The notes below the pieces were generated by a model that saw nothing but the letters and a program-made list of their open reading frames with translations, searched no databases and was not told the DNA's origin. Both the position numbers and the translations under genes were made by a program. A stretch of DNA of 64,000 nucleotides from Nitzschia sp. pyKryTriq1 (lineage: Eukaryota > Bacillariophyta > Bacillariophyceae > Bacillariales > Bacillariaceae), in assembly GCA_956465555.1 (NCBI GenBank), contig OY101124.1, positions 558,001 through 622,000 of the forward strand, read 5' to 3'. Shown here in pieces: positions 1 through 10,725 of this stretch; the stretch's first letter is position 1, and the number at the start of each line of letters is the position of its first letter.

Positions 1-2943
1 TCTGGCCTTGAGTGCACTGGTGGAATCCCTCGAGCAAACTGAGGATGGTCGACTTGCCACTTCCCGACTTTCCAAAGAGGCAAGTGTACGTTCCCGCCGG
101 AATAGTTGCCGAGACATCCTTGAGGACCATTGGCAGGTCGGGTGCGTACTGGAACCCAACTCTGTCCAAACACAGCTCATTTCGAACAGTCAGAGCATTG
201 GTGTTACCCTGCTTCTTTGGCACATGCCCACTCCCCGCGCTATCAAGCTCGATACGAGGATTATCATCTGCCGTTTCATCTAGTTTTCCTTCGCTAATGG
301 GCTTCAGAAGCATTGCTTTGCCTTTGATGTTCTTTGTCGATTCACCATCTTCTTGCGTATCTTCCGTATAACTACTCATGATCGGGTCCTCGTCCTCGTG
401 CACTGGCACTAGCGACAACAGCTTGTCTATATCATTGATGGCGCCCGAATAGAAGGCGACACGTCCAATAAACAAACCCAACTGCTCCAACGGCATGATG
501 ACACTACTGGCAAAGTAGTCCAAGGAAAAGAACTCCCCCGAAGTGATTTGACCTGCCGCTACCTGAAAGGCAAGCAGAATCTCCACGATCATGTGAACTA
601 ACAAAGGAGTAAAGGAGAGTAAGTAGTTGCAACGCAAGGCATAAAAATTTTGTAGTTCGTCATTCGCAGGATAGTTCCAAATTGCACTGTCGCTTGAAAC
701 TACTTACTCATGGATCCAATCGTGTTGAAGCAGTCGCCAAAGACGCTACCCCACAACAAACTCGAGAAATGACGTTTCTGATTGTAGTCAATATGATCAA
801 ACATCCGATTCTTCAAAAAGTTTTGACTCCGGTACAGGTTGGCCGCCTTTTGAATTCCGACAGTATTCTGGAATCGGCCGAGGAGCCTACCCGACGTATA
901 AGTAAAAATATCGGAGCTCTCAGTAGCTCGTTCCCCCAGGAGACTCTGAAAGAGAACAATAAGAGGAATGGCGGCCATGATAAACATGGCGTAGCTAGCG
1001 TCAAGCAAGATCAAAAAGACGATGGCAGATATCAATGAGCACATTGGAAAGAGAAAATTATGCTGAAGCTCGTTCCACAAAGCTCCCATCTTGGCCAGGT
1101 TAGCCGAGAAGGCATTGGACAGCGCTCCAGGCGAGTAATCCTTTTCCATCTCAGCGCTACAGTACAGAACGCGCCTTGTAATCTCTTTTTCAAGGCGGGC
1201 TGTGGCAGTTGACACAATCTTAGCCGCCAAGTAGGATGAGATGAAGTAGGTACCCGCATTGACAAGAGCCGACACGACGAGGTATATCATGGTGCGATAA
1301 AACTCCCTGCGATCTCCATTGCCCTCATTGCCAGCCAATTCCAACCCAGCATTCAAGAGTTGGCCAACGAGAAGGATGCACAGGTACTCGGTCAAGGACA
1401 TGGAAAGAATGAAGACGACGAGAAGGAACGCCGTGAAAGCTTGTCCGCGAATAAGATGGTTCGTGGTGCGCATCAGTACCTGGATCACACTATCGCTCCT
1501 TGCTTCCTCCAATGCACTGCTTGTGCTTTCAACGAGACTTTCTGTGACTGATTTTGCAAAGGATCCAAGACCAGCAGTCTGCTTTCTCAACCGTTCTTTC
1601 AAATATTCCTTGTCTGTCTGATAGACGAGGGACGAAAATCGGAGTTGTCCCCCAAGCTCTTGATAGCACAACGTTCTCGTGCTTGCTAATCCTGTCGAAA
1701 GCCTCTCTGGTATCGTTTTCAGTAGCATTTTCTTCATGCCAGTCAGCTGCTCTTTTTCTTTGTCTCGTTTGTCTTCTAAGGACCATTGCTCAATCCACAT
1801 CATAGTGCGATTCGAAAACTGAAAGAATTTGGCTTCGTCCAGTTCTCTTCGATTGTCATAATCCGCATCTTTCATCTCAGAAAGGAGAGTGTTCTTTTGA
1901 TCGAGCGTAAGTCCGGACGAGTCAACTATTTTCGCAATCAACTTGCATGAGACAATATCATCTCGACATAATACGACGCCTTTCGATTTCTGGACCAAAG
2001 GCTTCAGGACCGTGTGAACGAGAAGACATGAGTTCAATTGGAGCCCGCCGAGCCATCCAGCGATCGAGTAAACGAAAGCATTTTGTTCTCCCAGCTGTTG
2101 CGTGGTAGCGATTTTGGACCAGCACGCGAGGTTTGCCACCCAAATGATCACATCCACGAGCAAGGCAGAGACCACGCCGCCCTGATGAATCCCATTAGTG
2201 CCATTAAGAACAAGGAGGGCCAGACTTCGCGTGCCATACAACGCTACCAGCGCCACGGTAATGTAGTCCATCGTCTTAATGCCGTACGCCAGTTCTTCTT
2301 CTTGTTTTTCATCGAAGTGTTCCATGTAGTGCGTGTACAAGGAAACTGCCAAGGCGTACAGGAAGCATTCTAATGCGACCAAGTATGCGACACATTGGCA
2401 GGATTTTCGCTGTGAGAATTTCATCAAACGAGCGAAAGTCCGAAGCCGCCAACCCAAATTCTCAAAGTGCTGTAATTGGGGATACTTGGTCATCTTTCGT
2501 GGCTGACTAGTATTATAGTCATCATTTTCATCATCATCATCATCACGTCCTCGACCTTCTTCATATTGTGCTTCGAATTCATCAAGCAGAACAACAATGT
2601 GATGTTTTGACAGCGACGAAACTAATCTTCTTGAAGACCCGGGGTACGGATTGAGATGTCTTGAAGACCCGGGGTACGGATTGAGATGTCTTGAAGACCC
2701 GGGGTACGGATTGAGATGTGCCGCTGACATTGGCGGTATTGCTCCAGCTCCTGGCCCAATCGCTAAAAGACGAGAACTTCCGGGCCCAATCGATAAGAAA
2801 CGACGAGAACTTCCGGGCCCACCAATCAATAAACGACGAGAACTTCCGGACCCGCCAATCGATGATAAACCAATCGATAAACCATGGGCATCGTCGCCGC
2901 TGACGCTGCTTCGAAGACGATGCTGAGAAGAAGTCCTCATCAT
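1..2943 (-). CDS. ABC transporter, membrane domain plus nucleotide-binding domain (3' end beyond window)
   Basis: ATP-driven membrane transporter; substrate not predictable. Exon 1 is 2943-708 and exon 2 runs from 597 off the left edge. The 110-base intron (598-707) has GTAAGT and a pyrimidine-rich TTAG end, and the join keeps frame (GSM-IHMIVE). The first ~110 residues are low-complexity PGSSR-type repeats, including three 30-base copies at about 2632-2720. Hydrophobic segments lie near residues 190-310 and a type-1 ABC membrane domain near 500-745. Exon 2 holds a Walker A motif, GKSGSGKST, at about 47-75; the signature and Walker B lie outside the window. One nucleotide-binding domain is visible, so it may be a half transporter or the first half of a full one. 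The ATG gives an in-frame start, but the repeat region makes start choice uncertain. Confidence 0.85.
2632..2722 (-). repeat. Three tandem 30-bp repeats inside the ABC transporter N terminus
   Basis: Three consecutive near-identical 30-base units encode a decapeptide of the form NPYPGSSRHL. A second, more diverged run of PGSSRR(L/F)L units lies beside it (about 2740-2870). The unit length is a multiple of three, so copy number can change without breaking the frame. Confidence 0.9.
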
Positions 2944-3439
2944 TTTTGGATCTGAGATCTGGGCAAGAACACCACTATCAACTCAGAGAGTATAGAAGAG
3001 AGAAAGTATGAATGGTGTTTAAAGAAGCAGCAAGGAGGGACGACACACGAAAGAACAAAGCCGTGTGAGTATCATCATTCATCAATTCATTTCAGGAATC
3101 ATCCAGCAATCGCTCCTCCTTCTCATTTATCACTGTTGACCATACTGCTGGATGCTCCTCAAGGAGAATGCATCCTCACCACTGTGAATGGTGAAAACAA
3201 ACAAGAAGACGCTTTCCTCTTGTCTTACCTTTTATGTCAAAGCCCTTCTCGAGGAAGAGTCGTCTCAAAAAGAAAATGAGTTCAAACTCTGCCACCAGTA
3301 TGAACAAGGCAATGCGATAAAATAAATGAATTGCAGCCTTTCTTGGAATGCTGCAAGCTGCAAGATCCACAAAAAAGTCTATTCGCGCGAAAGATTTGAA
3401 ATTTCCACCGCCACGTCGTCTCTAGTAGCCGTGTGTTAA
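2944..3439. other. Intergenic, nothing recognised
   Basis: This contains the probable promoter of the ABC transporter. Its left part may be 5' leader. I see no long ORF or repeat. The last bases next to 3451 border the LTR fragment described separately. Confidence 0.5.
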
Positions 3440-4222
3440 AGTTCTGATACCACTCGTGACTCGTCACGTGTCTCAACTCAATATCTCCGCTCAGATATAC
3501 TTATACTTGTTACTACTACTGTGTGATCAAATACAGCAGTCACAATCCAGAATACGCTCGTCAGTATATCCCTTTTCGAATTGTGAGCTAAAGTAAATTA
3601 ATTCTATTCTACCTTTTGTCGTTTCATCCTGACTTCACGAATAGAATAAGATCATCCAAGACAACCTCGTTTGATGAAATTATTCACCTCACCCTTGATC
3701 GACTCCTCCCACTCTTTTGATTTAGGTCCGCGGAGTGCTTGGTCAATCGATGTCGGTTCTCCAGGATCTGATTCGGCGAGTACACTGGTAACCGTCTCTT
3801 CGCGCATCCTCTGGAAGCGTGCGCGATCCTCATCATCACTCAACGGTTCCAACATATTGCAGTTATCTTCGCATGCGCCACTCTCACAATAATTGCCGGC
3901 GATACCAGTATTCCCGCATTCCCAACAGTATCCAATTTCAATACCTTCATTTTCATCGTCATCATCTTCATCGGAGCTGTCAAATGGATTTTGGATCATC
4001 ATGGTTTGCTCACTCGTGACTCGTCACGTGTCTCAACTCAATATCTCCGCTCAGATATACTTATACTTGTTACTACTACTGTGTGATCAAATACAGCAGT
4101 CACAATCCAGAATACGCTCGTCAGTATATCCCTTTTCGAATTGTGAGCTAAAGTAAATTAATTCTATTCTACCTTTTGTCGTTTCATCCTGACTTCACGA
4201 ATAGAATAAGATCATCCAAGAC
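3440..4222 (-). mobile_element. Fossil Ty1/copia LTR-retrotransposon fragment with two identical LTR copies
   Basis: Two direct repeats, 3451-3662 and 4011-4222 (212 bp each), are identical by eye. Read on the minus strand, the copy at 3451-3662 is followed at once by a primer-binding-site-like sequence (3452-3441) close to the initiator-Met tRNA type used by copia elements. The 348 bp between the repeats encode an acidic stretch and then a segment (IDQALRGP...NNFIKRG) typical of the copia polyprotein just before reverse transcriptase. The order LTR, pol piece, LTR, primer site suggests a recombined remnant of two overlapping copies. It is broken and very incomplete; the identical LTRs suggest recent activity or recombination. 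Confidence 0.75.
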
Positions 4223-6145
4223 TAACTTGTCATAGATCTTCAGTTCACTTTATCTCCTTTCCCATATATCTCTCCAACACATATCGTCGATCTGATCTTA
4301 CTTTGTTTCCAATCCGGTCTTACTTTTGTATTCCAAGATCACAATCAGTTTAGTTCATATATCTTGATCATAGCATCCGAATCGATTAAATCAGTAGATT
4401 CAAGTCCCGAGTGAATCTCCAGTATATTGTATGACTCGTTTGATACGCCCGGTCGGATGCCATCCCACCTCGCTCATTGTCTAATCGTACATCAATCCGA
4501 ACTTCGCCCATCTCGCGTTAGGACCAATCAATTCATTTAGATGAGTTCGCGAGTAGTGCCCGTATACTTCAAGTTGGCATTTTGTTTCCGTTATCGAACC
4601 GTTTCTCATCGTCTGCACTTCATCCGTCGGGTCTCTCCGTGTTTGACTCTTCCGACATAAGTGCATCTTCAACAGCCGTGCACTATTTTAGAGCAATATT
4701 GTTGTTGATGACGTGCGACGTGCGTGGCCATTTTTATTTGTGACGCGACAGCACCGCCAGCACGGTCGATACAATTAATAAATGGGGTGACGTGCGTAGA
4801 CCTGCTCGTAAATGAGGGGTCGATCGGCATGTGCCGGTAGTTTTGCATGTTGACGACTCCAGCATTTCAACAATAAAAAGAGCACATCCTCGTCCTGTTC
4901 GTACAATGTTGACAAAATCATCTCACCCTTTCATCAGAACAGGACATTATTATTTTGTCACACTAACTAACAGTGATATCTTTTCCTGATCTTGTAGTTC
5001 AACCCCGAAGTTCTTTGTCAACTTCCTAAAAAATTCGGGAGGTCACGCTTTGTTCTTTTGTCCGTGTGCGAGGTGGGAGGTCATCCTACCGCTACTACCT
5101 GCCTGCAGCATGAGTAGAATTGAAAATCTTCCATTCACGTGTCGACGTGTTAACGGGTCCGCGACCAACTCGCGGTCATCCGTCCTTCCCCGGGATCGGT
5201 TGTGAATCATCGTGCTTCTCGATGATCCATCTCTCATAAATTTCAGAATGTATGTTTTTGATTCTTTCGTAGTTACTATTTTTTGTAGTTATAGTTTTTG
5301 TGGTAGTAGCTGTAGTAGCTGTAGTTAGCTCCTATTGTATCTCGCGGGCTCTATGCCCAGTAAATCTACTAGTAGACCAATCATGCCCAGCAGTAGTACT
5401 AGTAGTAGGACTACGTTCTTGTGACGCGCCATCATGGCTGCGTCACTGCCTGTTTCCTCTCCTCGCACTGTGCTGGTTTTGCCTGTGCTAGTTATTAGGT
5501 AGTCTTCCTTAGAATCTGCCTTGATGATTCGGTCCATTTCGTTGCTCTCTTTTCCAAATTGAACGGCGTGGTCCGATAACAACATGGACACAAGGAGGAC
5601 AGACGGTACAGTACTCCTAAAGGTCTCTTTCCAGCTTCTTGCCTTCTTGCTCAATGCTCATGCTAATCTACTGTACAATATTTGTACCCGCTAATGATGA
5701 ACATCTGAGGGCAGGATTTTCCAGCAGATTTGGGGCGTTTCGAAAGCCAGTGCCGTATGCCTTGGAGAACCACCATGGAGAATCATAGCTTGTTGAGACG
5801 AGGAAGAGCGTCCGTCTGTGCGCGTGAAGTGAGGACGAGTCCTTGATGCGCTGAGCAGTACAAGAACCTCCGAATAACAGATCGCCTCCGGCGGTTTGGC
5901 TATCAATGGACTACTAAATAAAGAAATAGATATTCATATTGCTATTGCTAAATAAAAATATATCAGAATCCGGGCCGATCAGCTCCTGGTAGATTCATTC
6001 ATTCCAACCGTCAAAAAGACGCTGGACGCTGGTAGACTTGTTTTCATGCAATCTGATAGACGCAACTTGCGTCGTTGGGACTACCGCCGTTCCAAGGTAC
6101 AGTATAGTTTCCGCCGCTTAAAAAAGGAAGTAGACTTTTAATCGT
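4223..6145. other. Long intergenic stretch, no supported gene
   Basis: About 1.9 kb without a convincing gene. The part next to the LTR (4223-4680) has coding-like texture on the minus strand (63 residues at 4481-4672) and may be further retroelement remnant, but I recognise no domain. 5280-5400 is rich in GTAGTAG/CTACTAG-type short repeats. Small ORFs at 5325-5654 and 5691-5906 show no domain and are not called. Confidence 0.4.
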
Positions 6146-7561
6146 CTAACGTTTTCGCTTTCGCCCTCGATTTCTAGTACTGCCATCCTCGTCGACCTTC
6201 CAGTCCTCATCGTTCTCGCCCCTGTCGCGACACGCAGAAATCGCTCCTGGGATTCCGAAAAAGGCTTGCACCAACGGAAAGAGGGCGTGAGCCCGCTGAC
6301 AATTGGTTCGCAAAATCCGATTGACACGGCTCAGACAATGAGGCCAGACTGCCGGTATCGTACCCGCCCGAGCAGATTCCAGAATAAAGGCATGTCCGCT
6401 GCGATTCTGATGCAGCAACGCGCGAATAGTACTCCGGAGTCCAATCGTCTTCATGCGCGGGGTTCCGTCGGGAATAAAGTCGTCAAAACCGACTTGACAA
6501 ACATGCGGATGTCTTCTGAGTAAGCGGATGATTCTAGAAAGGTCCAAATAGGAGCAGCAGTTGTTGTGGTTGAGCATGATTTGTTCTAGAGAATGACTGG
6601 CATCCAAGGCCTCCATCAAACCTTCTCTGTCCAGTGGAGTTCGCTCCCTGCCAATATCTCGGACATGGTTGAGTTGCGAAAGATCCAATGCCTTGAGCCT
6701 ACAGCGAGGAGATTTCAAGACATTCTTCAACGCTTGTATAGAGAGTGGTCCAAAAACAGATCCTTCCAAATCCAGTTTGGTCAGTGTCGGATGGCCCTCA
6801 ATCGCGTTCAAGATAGTTTCTAGCTGTCGATCGGACCAAAAGACCAAGCTAATATCCAAAAATTTCAACGTAGTATTGAGTTTGAGACCCCTTGCGAGAT
6901 GTTGTGCTGGGTTGGTGTGACGGAGTTGTTCGTCCTCATCGCCACTTTCATCACAACTGGCTTCATCTTGAAAGGCGCATCCTCTCAGCATGAGACCTCC
7001 TAGATTTGGATTTCGCCGTGTCGTCCGAAGACCTTGCTCGAACAAGATTTCTGCAGCTTGCGATGTGATGGGAATAGACGATAGCGAGACATAGTCCAAT
7101 CGGCCCCGGTTGCCCCGAAGGGCATCGCGAAGGACCCTGGCGACCGAGAGGGTCATGGAAGCCGGCGGTAGAAACCGAATGTTGGAGTGCGAAATGAGCT
7201 CCAAGCGAGCCGCCTGCGCCGTTTCATCCTCTCCCAGCACATCGAGTCCATCAAAAGCATTTGGTTGCTTAATAATGACTTCTCGCAGCAGATCTTCCAT
7301 GTGGTGATTGAGCTCGCACTGTTCAATATCAAGGATACATCGGCCTCTGCGTCTACTAGTACTAGAGGAGTTGTCGTTATTGGAAGAACGCTTCTTGTCA
7401 TAGGTATTGCTGACCTTGGGAGCTCGCATCAAAGCCCTCAGCATAGCGTCGACTTCTTGTCGCGAGTTCAGTTCGATTTGATGCAGCAGCGCCCGAACTA
7501 CTGTTTCGCCGGCACAGTTGGTGCCATATTGAATGCTCAAGTTGGGATCTGTGGATGCCAT
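6146..7561 (-). CDS. Leucine-rich-repeat (ribonuclease-inhibitor-like) protein
   Basis: About 471 residues from the preferred start (MASTDPNLSIQ, at 7561); an in-frame ATG 19 codons earlier would add a hydrophobic leader with no clear family support. The middle (about residues 150-330) has spaced LRR units such as NTTLKFLDIS, HPTLTKLDLEG, RCRLKALDLS and HSLEQIMLNHNN, of the long RNI type. The C-terminal third has the pattern IRALLHQNRSG..WPHCLSRVN, which I associate from memory with many diatom LRR proteins. The last residues, RGRKRKR, look like a nuclear-localisation signal. LRR domains are protein-binding scaffolds; no partner can be inferred. Single exon. Confidence 0.7.
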   Translation of the reverse strand: MASTDPNLSIQYGTNCAGETVVRALLHQIELNSRQEVDAMLRALMRAPKVSNTYDKKRSSNNDNSSSTSRRRGRCILDIEQCELNHHMEDLLREVIIKQPNAFDGLDVLGEDETAQAARLELISHSNIRFLPPASMTLSVARVLRDALRGNRGRLDYVSLSSIPITSQAAEILFEQGLRTTRRNPNLGGLMLRGCAFQDEASCDESGDEDEQLRHTNPAQHLARGLKLNTTLKFLDISLVFWSDRQLETILNAIEGHPTLTKLDLEGSVFGPLSIQALKNVLKSPRCRLKALDLSQLNHVRDIGRERTPLDREGLMEALDASHSLEQIMLNHNNCCSYLDLSRIIRLLRRHPHVCQVGFDDFIPDGTPRMKTIGLRSTIRALLHQNRSGHAFILESARAGTIPAVWPHCLSRVNRILRTNCQRAHALFPLVQAFFGIPGAISACRDRGENDEDWKVDEDGSTRNRGRKRKR

Positions 7562-8136
7562 GAGAATGCTGTACTGACTGATAATAACCAATGAAGGAAA
7601 AATTGCAAGGAAGAGCAATCTCTCTTCTCTCTGGTTCTGTGTCGGTACCGATGGGGACAGCGCCTCTGGTCTAGCTAGTGCGAAAACTAAGAGGTATTGT
7701 CAACTTGTTGAGGCTGGAGTGGCACAAAACAGAAGAATAGAAAATAGAAGTGCCAAGTTGTATCCACAGTGTAAACCTGATGCGGCCGCCATGGTCATCG
7801 AGATCATCCAGGATCCAGCAGGCAGCCGCGCCGCCCTGCCTGCCTTCCGGCCGGCCGGCCGGCCCCGCGAAAAATCTGTGTAGTCGTCGTACAGTACTGT
7901 ACAGCTGTAGGCGTTTGCCACAATCTCATTTTCTCTACCTACAGTATCATCATCATCATCATCATCATCATCTTTTCAAACCTCCACCCACCCCCCTGCC
8001 TCCAAACCTACAGTACAACCGCCAGAATGAATCGACGATGCTGTTACCACAACCTGCAGTACACCGAATACTACAAGCTCACCCTACGCTATATATCAAT
8101 ATATCCGTCCATCTCTACTTATTTTAACGTATCCGC
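7562..8136. other. Divergent intergenic region with an ATC microsatellite
   Basis: Lies between the LRR gene (leftward) and the dehydrogenase gene (rightward), so it should hold both promoters. It has a short GGCCGGCC run near 7850 and an ATC microsatellite at 7946-7972. Small ORFs here are low-complexity. Confidence 0.5.
7946..7972. repeat. (ATC)n microsatellite
   Basis: Nine uninterrupted ATC units about 165 bases upstream of the short-chain dehydrogenase start. Confidence 0.95.
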
Positions 8137-8904
8137 ATGTCCTCTTCAGCCCCCGTAACCGTCCAGGGTAAGGTCATGTTGGTGACTGGAGCCAATCGAG
8201 GAATTGGCAAGGCTTTTGTGGAAGCCTTCTTGCACCATGGCGCTACCAAAGTGTATGCTGGTGTCCGCAACTTGGCGTCTTTTCAGGGGGGAAATGACGG
8301 TCGAGTGGTACCCATATATATTGATTTGACTCAGCCCGAAAGCATTCAAGAGGCTGCCAAGCAGGCTCCCGACGTGGATATCGTCGTCAACAACGCGGGG
8401 CGGTTATCCAGGACGGTGCCGCTCGATCCGACCGCCATTGAAAATTTGGAGCAAGAAATGCAAGTCAATGTCTATGGGTTGATCCGCATGGCACAAGCCT
8501 TTCTTCCGATATTAAAAGCCAAATGGCCGACTCCTACCGGATTCGTCCAAATCAATTCCGTCGCCTCTTTTCGATGTGGCATTCCTTCGGTCGCCACTTA
8601 CAGTGCTAGCAAAGCCGCCGCATATTCTATTACTCAAGCCCTCCGACAAGATAGCAGTCCACAGGTCCGATTTGTCAGTGTTCACCCAGGACCCATCTTG
8701 ACCGATATGATTGCCCACGCCAGTGAAGAACTGGCGAAAACAGCCGAACCGCCCAGGCAAGTCGCGGAAGAAGTCATCGGTGCATTGAAATCGACAACCG
8801 AAGTTTTTCATGTCTTTCCGGATAGCAAAGCAAAAAGTCTACAAACTGTTCTCAAAGACTATACAAAGATTGTTGTTGAAGACGGCAAGGCTTATGGAGT
8901 GTAA
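8137..8904 (+). CDS. Short-chain dehydrogenase/reductase (SDR)
   Basis: 255 residues, a usual length for a classical SDR. The Rossmann nucleotide-binding motif TGANRGIG is at residues 17-24, the NNAG motif near 87-90, the catalytic serine near 140 (INSVAS) and the catalytic YSASK (Tyr155, Lys159). The helix after PG (HPGPILTDM) is also typical. It should use NAD(H) or NADP(H) to oxidise or reduce a hydroxyl/carbonyl group; the substrate is unknown. No targeting peptide is evident, so cytosolic location is likely. The start is the first ATG in frame, just after the 5' leader; single exon, intact. Confidence 0.9.
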   Translation: MSSSAPVTVQGKVMLVTGANRGIGKAFVEAFLHHGATKVYAGVRNLASFQGGNDGRVVPIYIDLTQPESIQEAAKQAPDVDIVVNNAGRLSRTVPLDPTAIENLEQEMQVNVYGLIRMAQAFLPILKAKWPTPTGFVQINSVASFRCGIPSVATYSASKAAAYSITQALRQDSSPQVRFVSVHPGPILTDMIAHASEELAKTAEPPRQVAEEVIGALKSTTEVFHVFPDSKAKSLQTVLKDYTKIVVEDGKAYGV

Positions 8905-9435
8905 TTCTTGTGCTCTGCTGTGAGGATAGAGATGAGGACATCCCTCCTTAAAAACTGGCAATTGTCACATTGGAAACTCGTATTTAAAAAAGTGTGTCTG
9001 CGGCATTGTAGGCTATGTTTGTTTCGCTAGACTTGTTGTTCTACCAGCAGTAGCAACTACCTTTGTATAATTCGGTGGTCGCAATTCGTCTTCCTGTTCG
9101 TTTGGTGCTTTACGACATACTATTAGGAAAATTATATATCAAGAACAACCTGGTGCTAGCCGCAGTGTTCCCACCACTTGCTACAGGTGCTACTTCTCAG
9201 TGTACTGTGCTCAAACTCCTACCAGTACAGTAGAGAGAGAGAGGGGGAGGGAGGGAATTAAAAAAGCGAGCACCATCACCATTGTCAGTTGGCAGAGGAC
9301 ACGTCACGAGTACCGGTACGACCCCAGCTACTGTAGGTATTACCTCGTACCAGGTACCGGTACGACCTGGACACATCTATCGGCAGCACCATGCAACATT
9401 TCTCGCCTCTGCCATCGCATCATCATCATTGCATT

Positions 9436-9962
9436 CTAGACCTCTCCCCACTCCCGCCCGCTGGCTCGAGATGGTGATGATACATGATTAAACTCATGCA
9501 TTCTTCTCTCGTCGATCTTGATGATGATGATCATTGATTCATTATTCTCTCCATCAGATGATTGATGCATTCCTCTTTTAGCTGCCAGCTATGTATGTAC
9601 TACGGTACCGGTACTAGAGACACGTCGCCTACCGTCAGTATGTGGTCTAACTCGGCGTCTCTATTACCACATCATCGTACCATGTATCATCATCATAATG
9701 CATTCCATAATCTCTCATTCTATCTCTACCGGTAGTACCAGGTACTCGTAGACCTCTCCCGGCTCCGCCCCCTCTAGTAGCTCGAGATGCTGATTCATTC
9801 ATTCGTCTCTCGTCGATCGTCAGAGATGACGATGATGATCATTGATCTCATTTTAGTACGAAGTTACGGTCTACAGTAGACTAGTAGACCTCTCCGAGAT
9901 GATGATGCATCATTCTTCAGTCTTCTCTCGTCGTCATTCTGGGATCATCTGCTGATCTCTAC
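9436..9962. repeat. Three degenerate direct repeats of a CTCTCC/CTCGTCG/GATGAT block
   Basis: Three blocks of roughly 80-110 bases begin near 9438, 9748 and 9885 and share the same order of motifs: an ACCTCTCC start, GAGATG, TCATTC, TCTCTCGTCG and GATGATCA. They are diverged and lack clear ends, so they look like old tandem or segmental duplicates, not a defined transposon. Confidence 0.55.
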
Positions 9963-10060
9963 ATGTACCCGGTACTCGTACTACAGAAATACCATGCTGT
10001 GTAGTCTTTTGCTACTTCGGCTACCGTAACGGTACCGGTTTGTCATACCGGTACCGGATT

Positions 10061-10087
10061 GATGATGATGATGATGATGATGATGAT
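10061..10087. repeat. (GAT)n microsatellite
   Basis: Nine GAT units in the intergenic region upstream of the phosphate cotransporter gene. It gives a spurious poly-Met ORF. Confidence 0.95.
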
Positions 10088-10725
10088 TCAATCTTCTGTG
10101 GATCAGATTCATTCTTCTGTTCTCTGCGAACTCCGGCGAATTCGGCCGGACTATTACACGGCATTATGCCCCACTTTAGTTGAACTTTCTCAGGCAAGGC
10201 GGAATGAAGCGAGGCGGAATGAGGCGATCGGCGGAGTGAAGTGGTTCTTGTGAAGACGAAAGACGACATGTACTTGTACCACTCGTGATAATAGCTCCTG
10301 ACGAATCAATCACCTCATCAAGAGAGAACTGTAGTACGTATTCTGGTCCCCTCGACTGAATAGACTAGATATTTCGTCCAATCAATATTTTTATGTTTCA
10401 ACCGTTGAGAACAATTTATCGCGACTGGAAAATAATATTCATCAATGCAATACGTACAGTCGTGGCGGCGAATTTGACTGAAAATATTATTTCGTTCGGG
10501 CGGGGGCATATCAGGGGCCGATATAATCTGTCACCGCGTGACAGTAAGATTCGACAAAGATTCGTGATAATTTCGATCTTCACTCTGATTGTTTCTTCTG
10601 CATTTGCATCGGAACAAGAGCGCCAGACACTCAGATCCAACCCTCTGCTGGATCCAACCTTGATCCAAGAACCATCCACTCCCCTGTTCATAATCTTTTG
10701 AAAAGAGATATCTCAACTCGAAACA

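Larger units (their letters stand above)
8905..10725. other. Repeat-rich intergenic region
   Basis: About 1.8 kb without a gene. It carries several TACCGGTA palindromes (9311-9318, 9355-9362), a purine run at 9234-9256, a GAT microsatellite at 10061-10087, and three diverged copies of a block with pattern acctctcc..gagatg..tctctcgtcg..gatgatgatcatt (9440-9545, 9748-9855, 9885-9960). The right end, up to 10725, is the promoter and leader of the phosphate cotransporter. Confidence 0.55.

Noticed and set aside
701-707. Very short (21-base) intron in the ABC transporter
   Set aside because: A much better acceptor with a pyrimidine tract at 598-599 gives a normal 110-base intron and keeps frame.
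5325-5654. 109-codon minus-strand frame
   Set aside because: Partly built on CTAGTAG repeats and with no recognisable domain.
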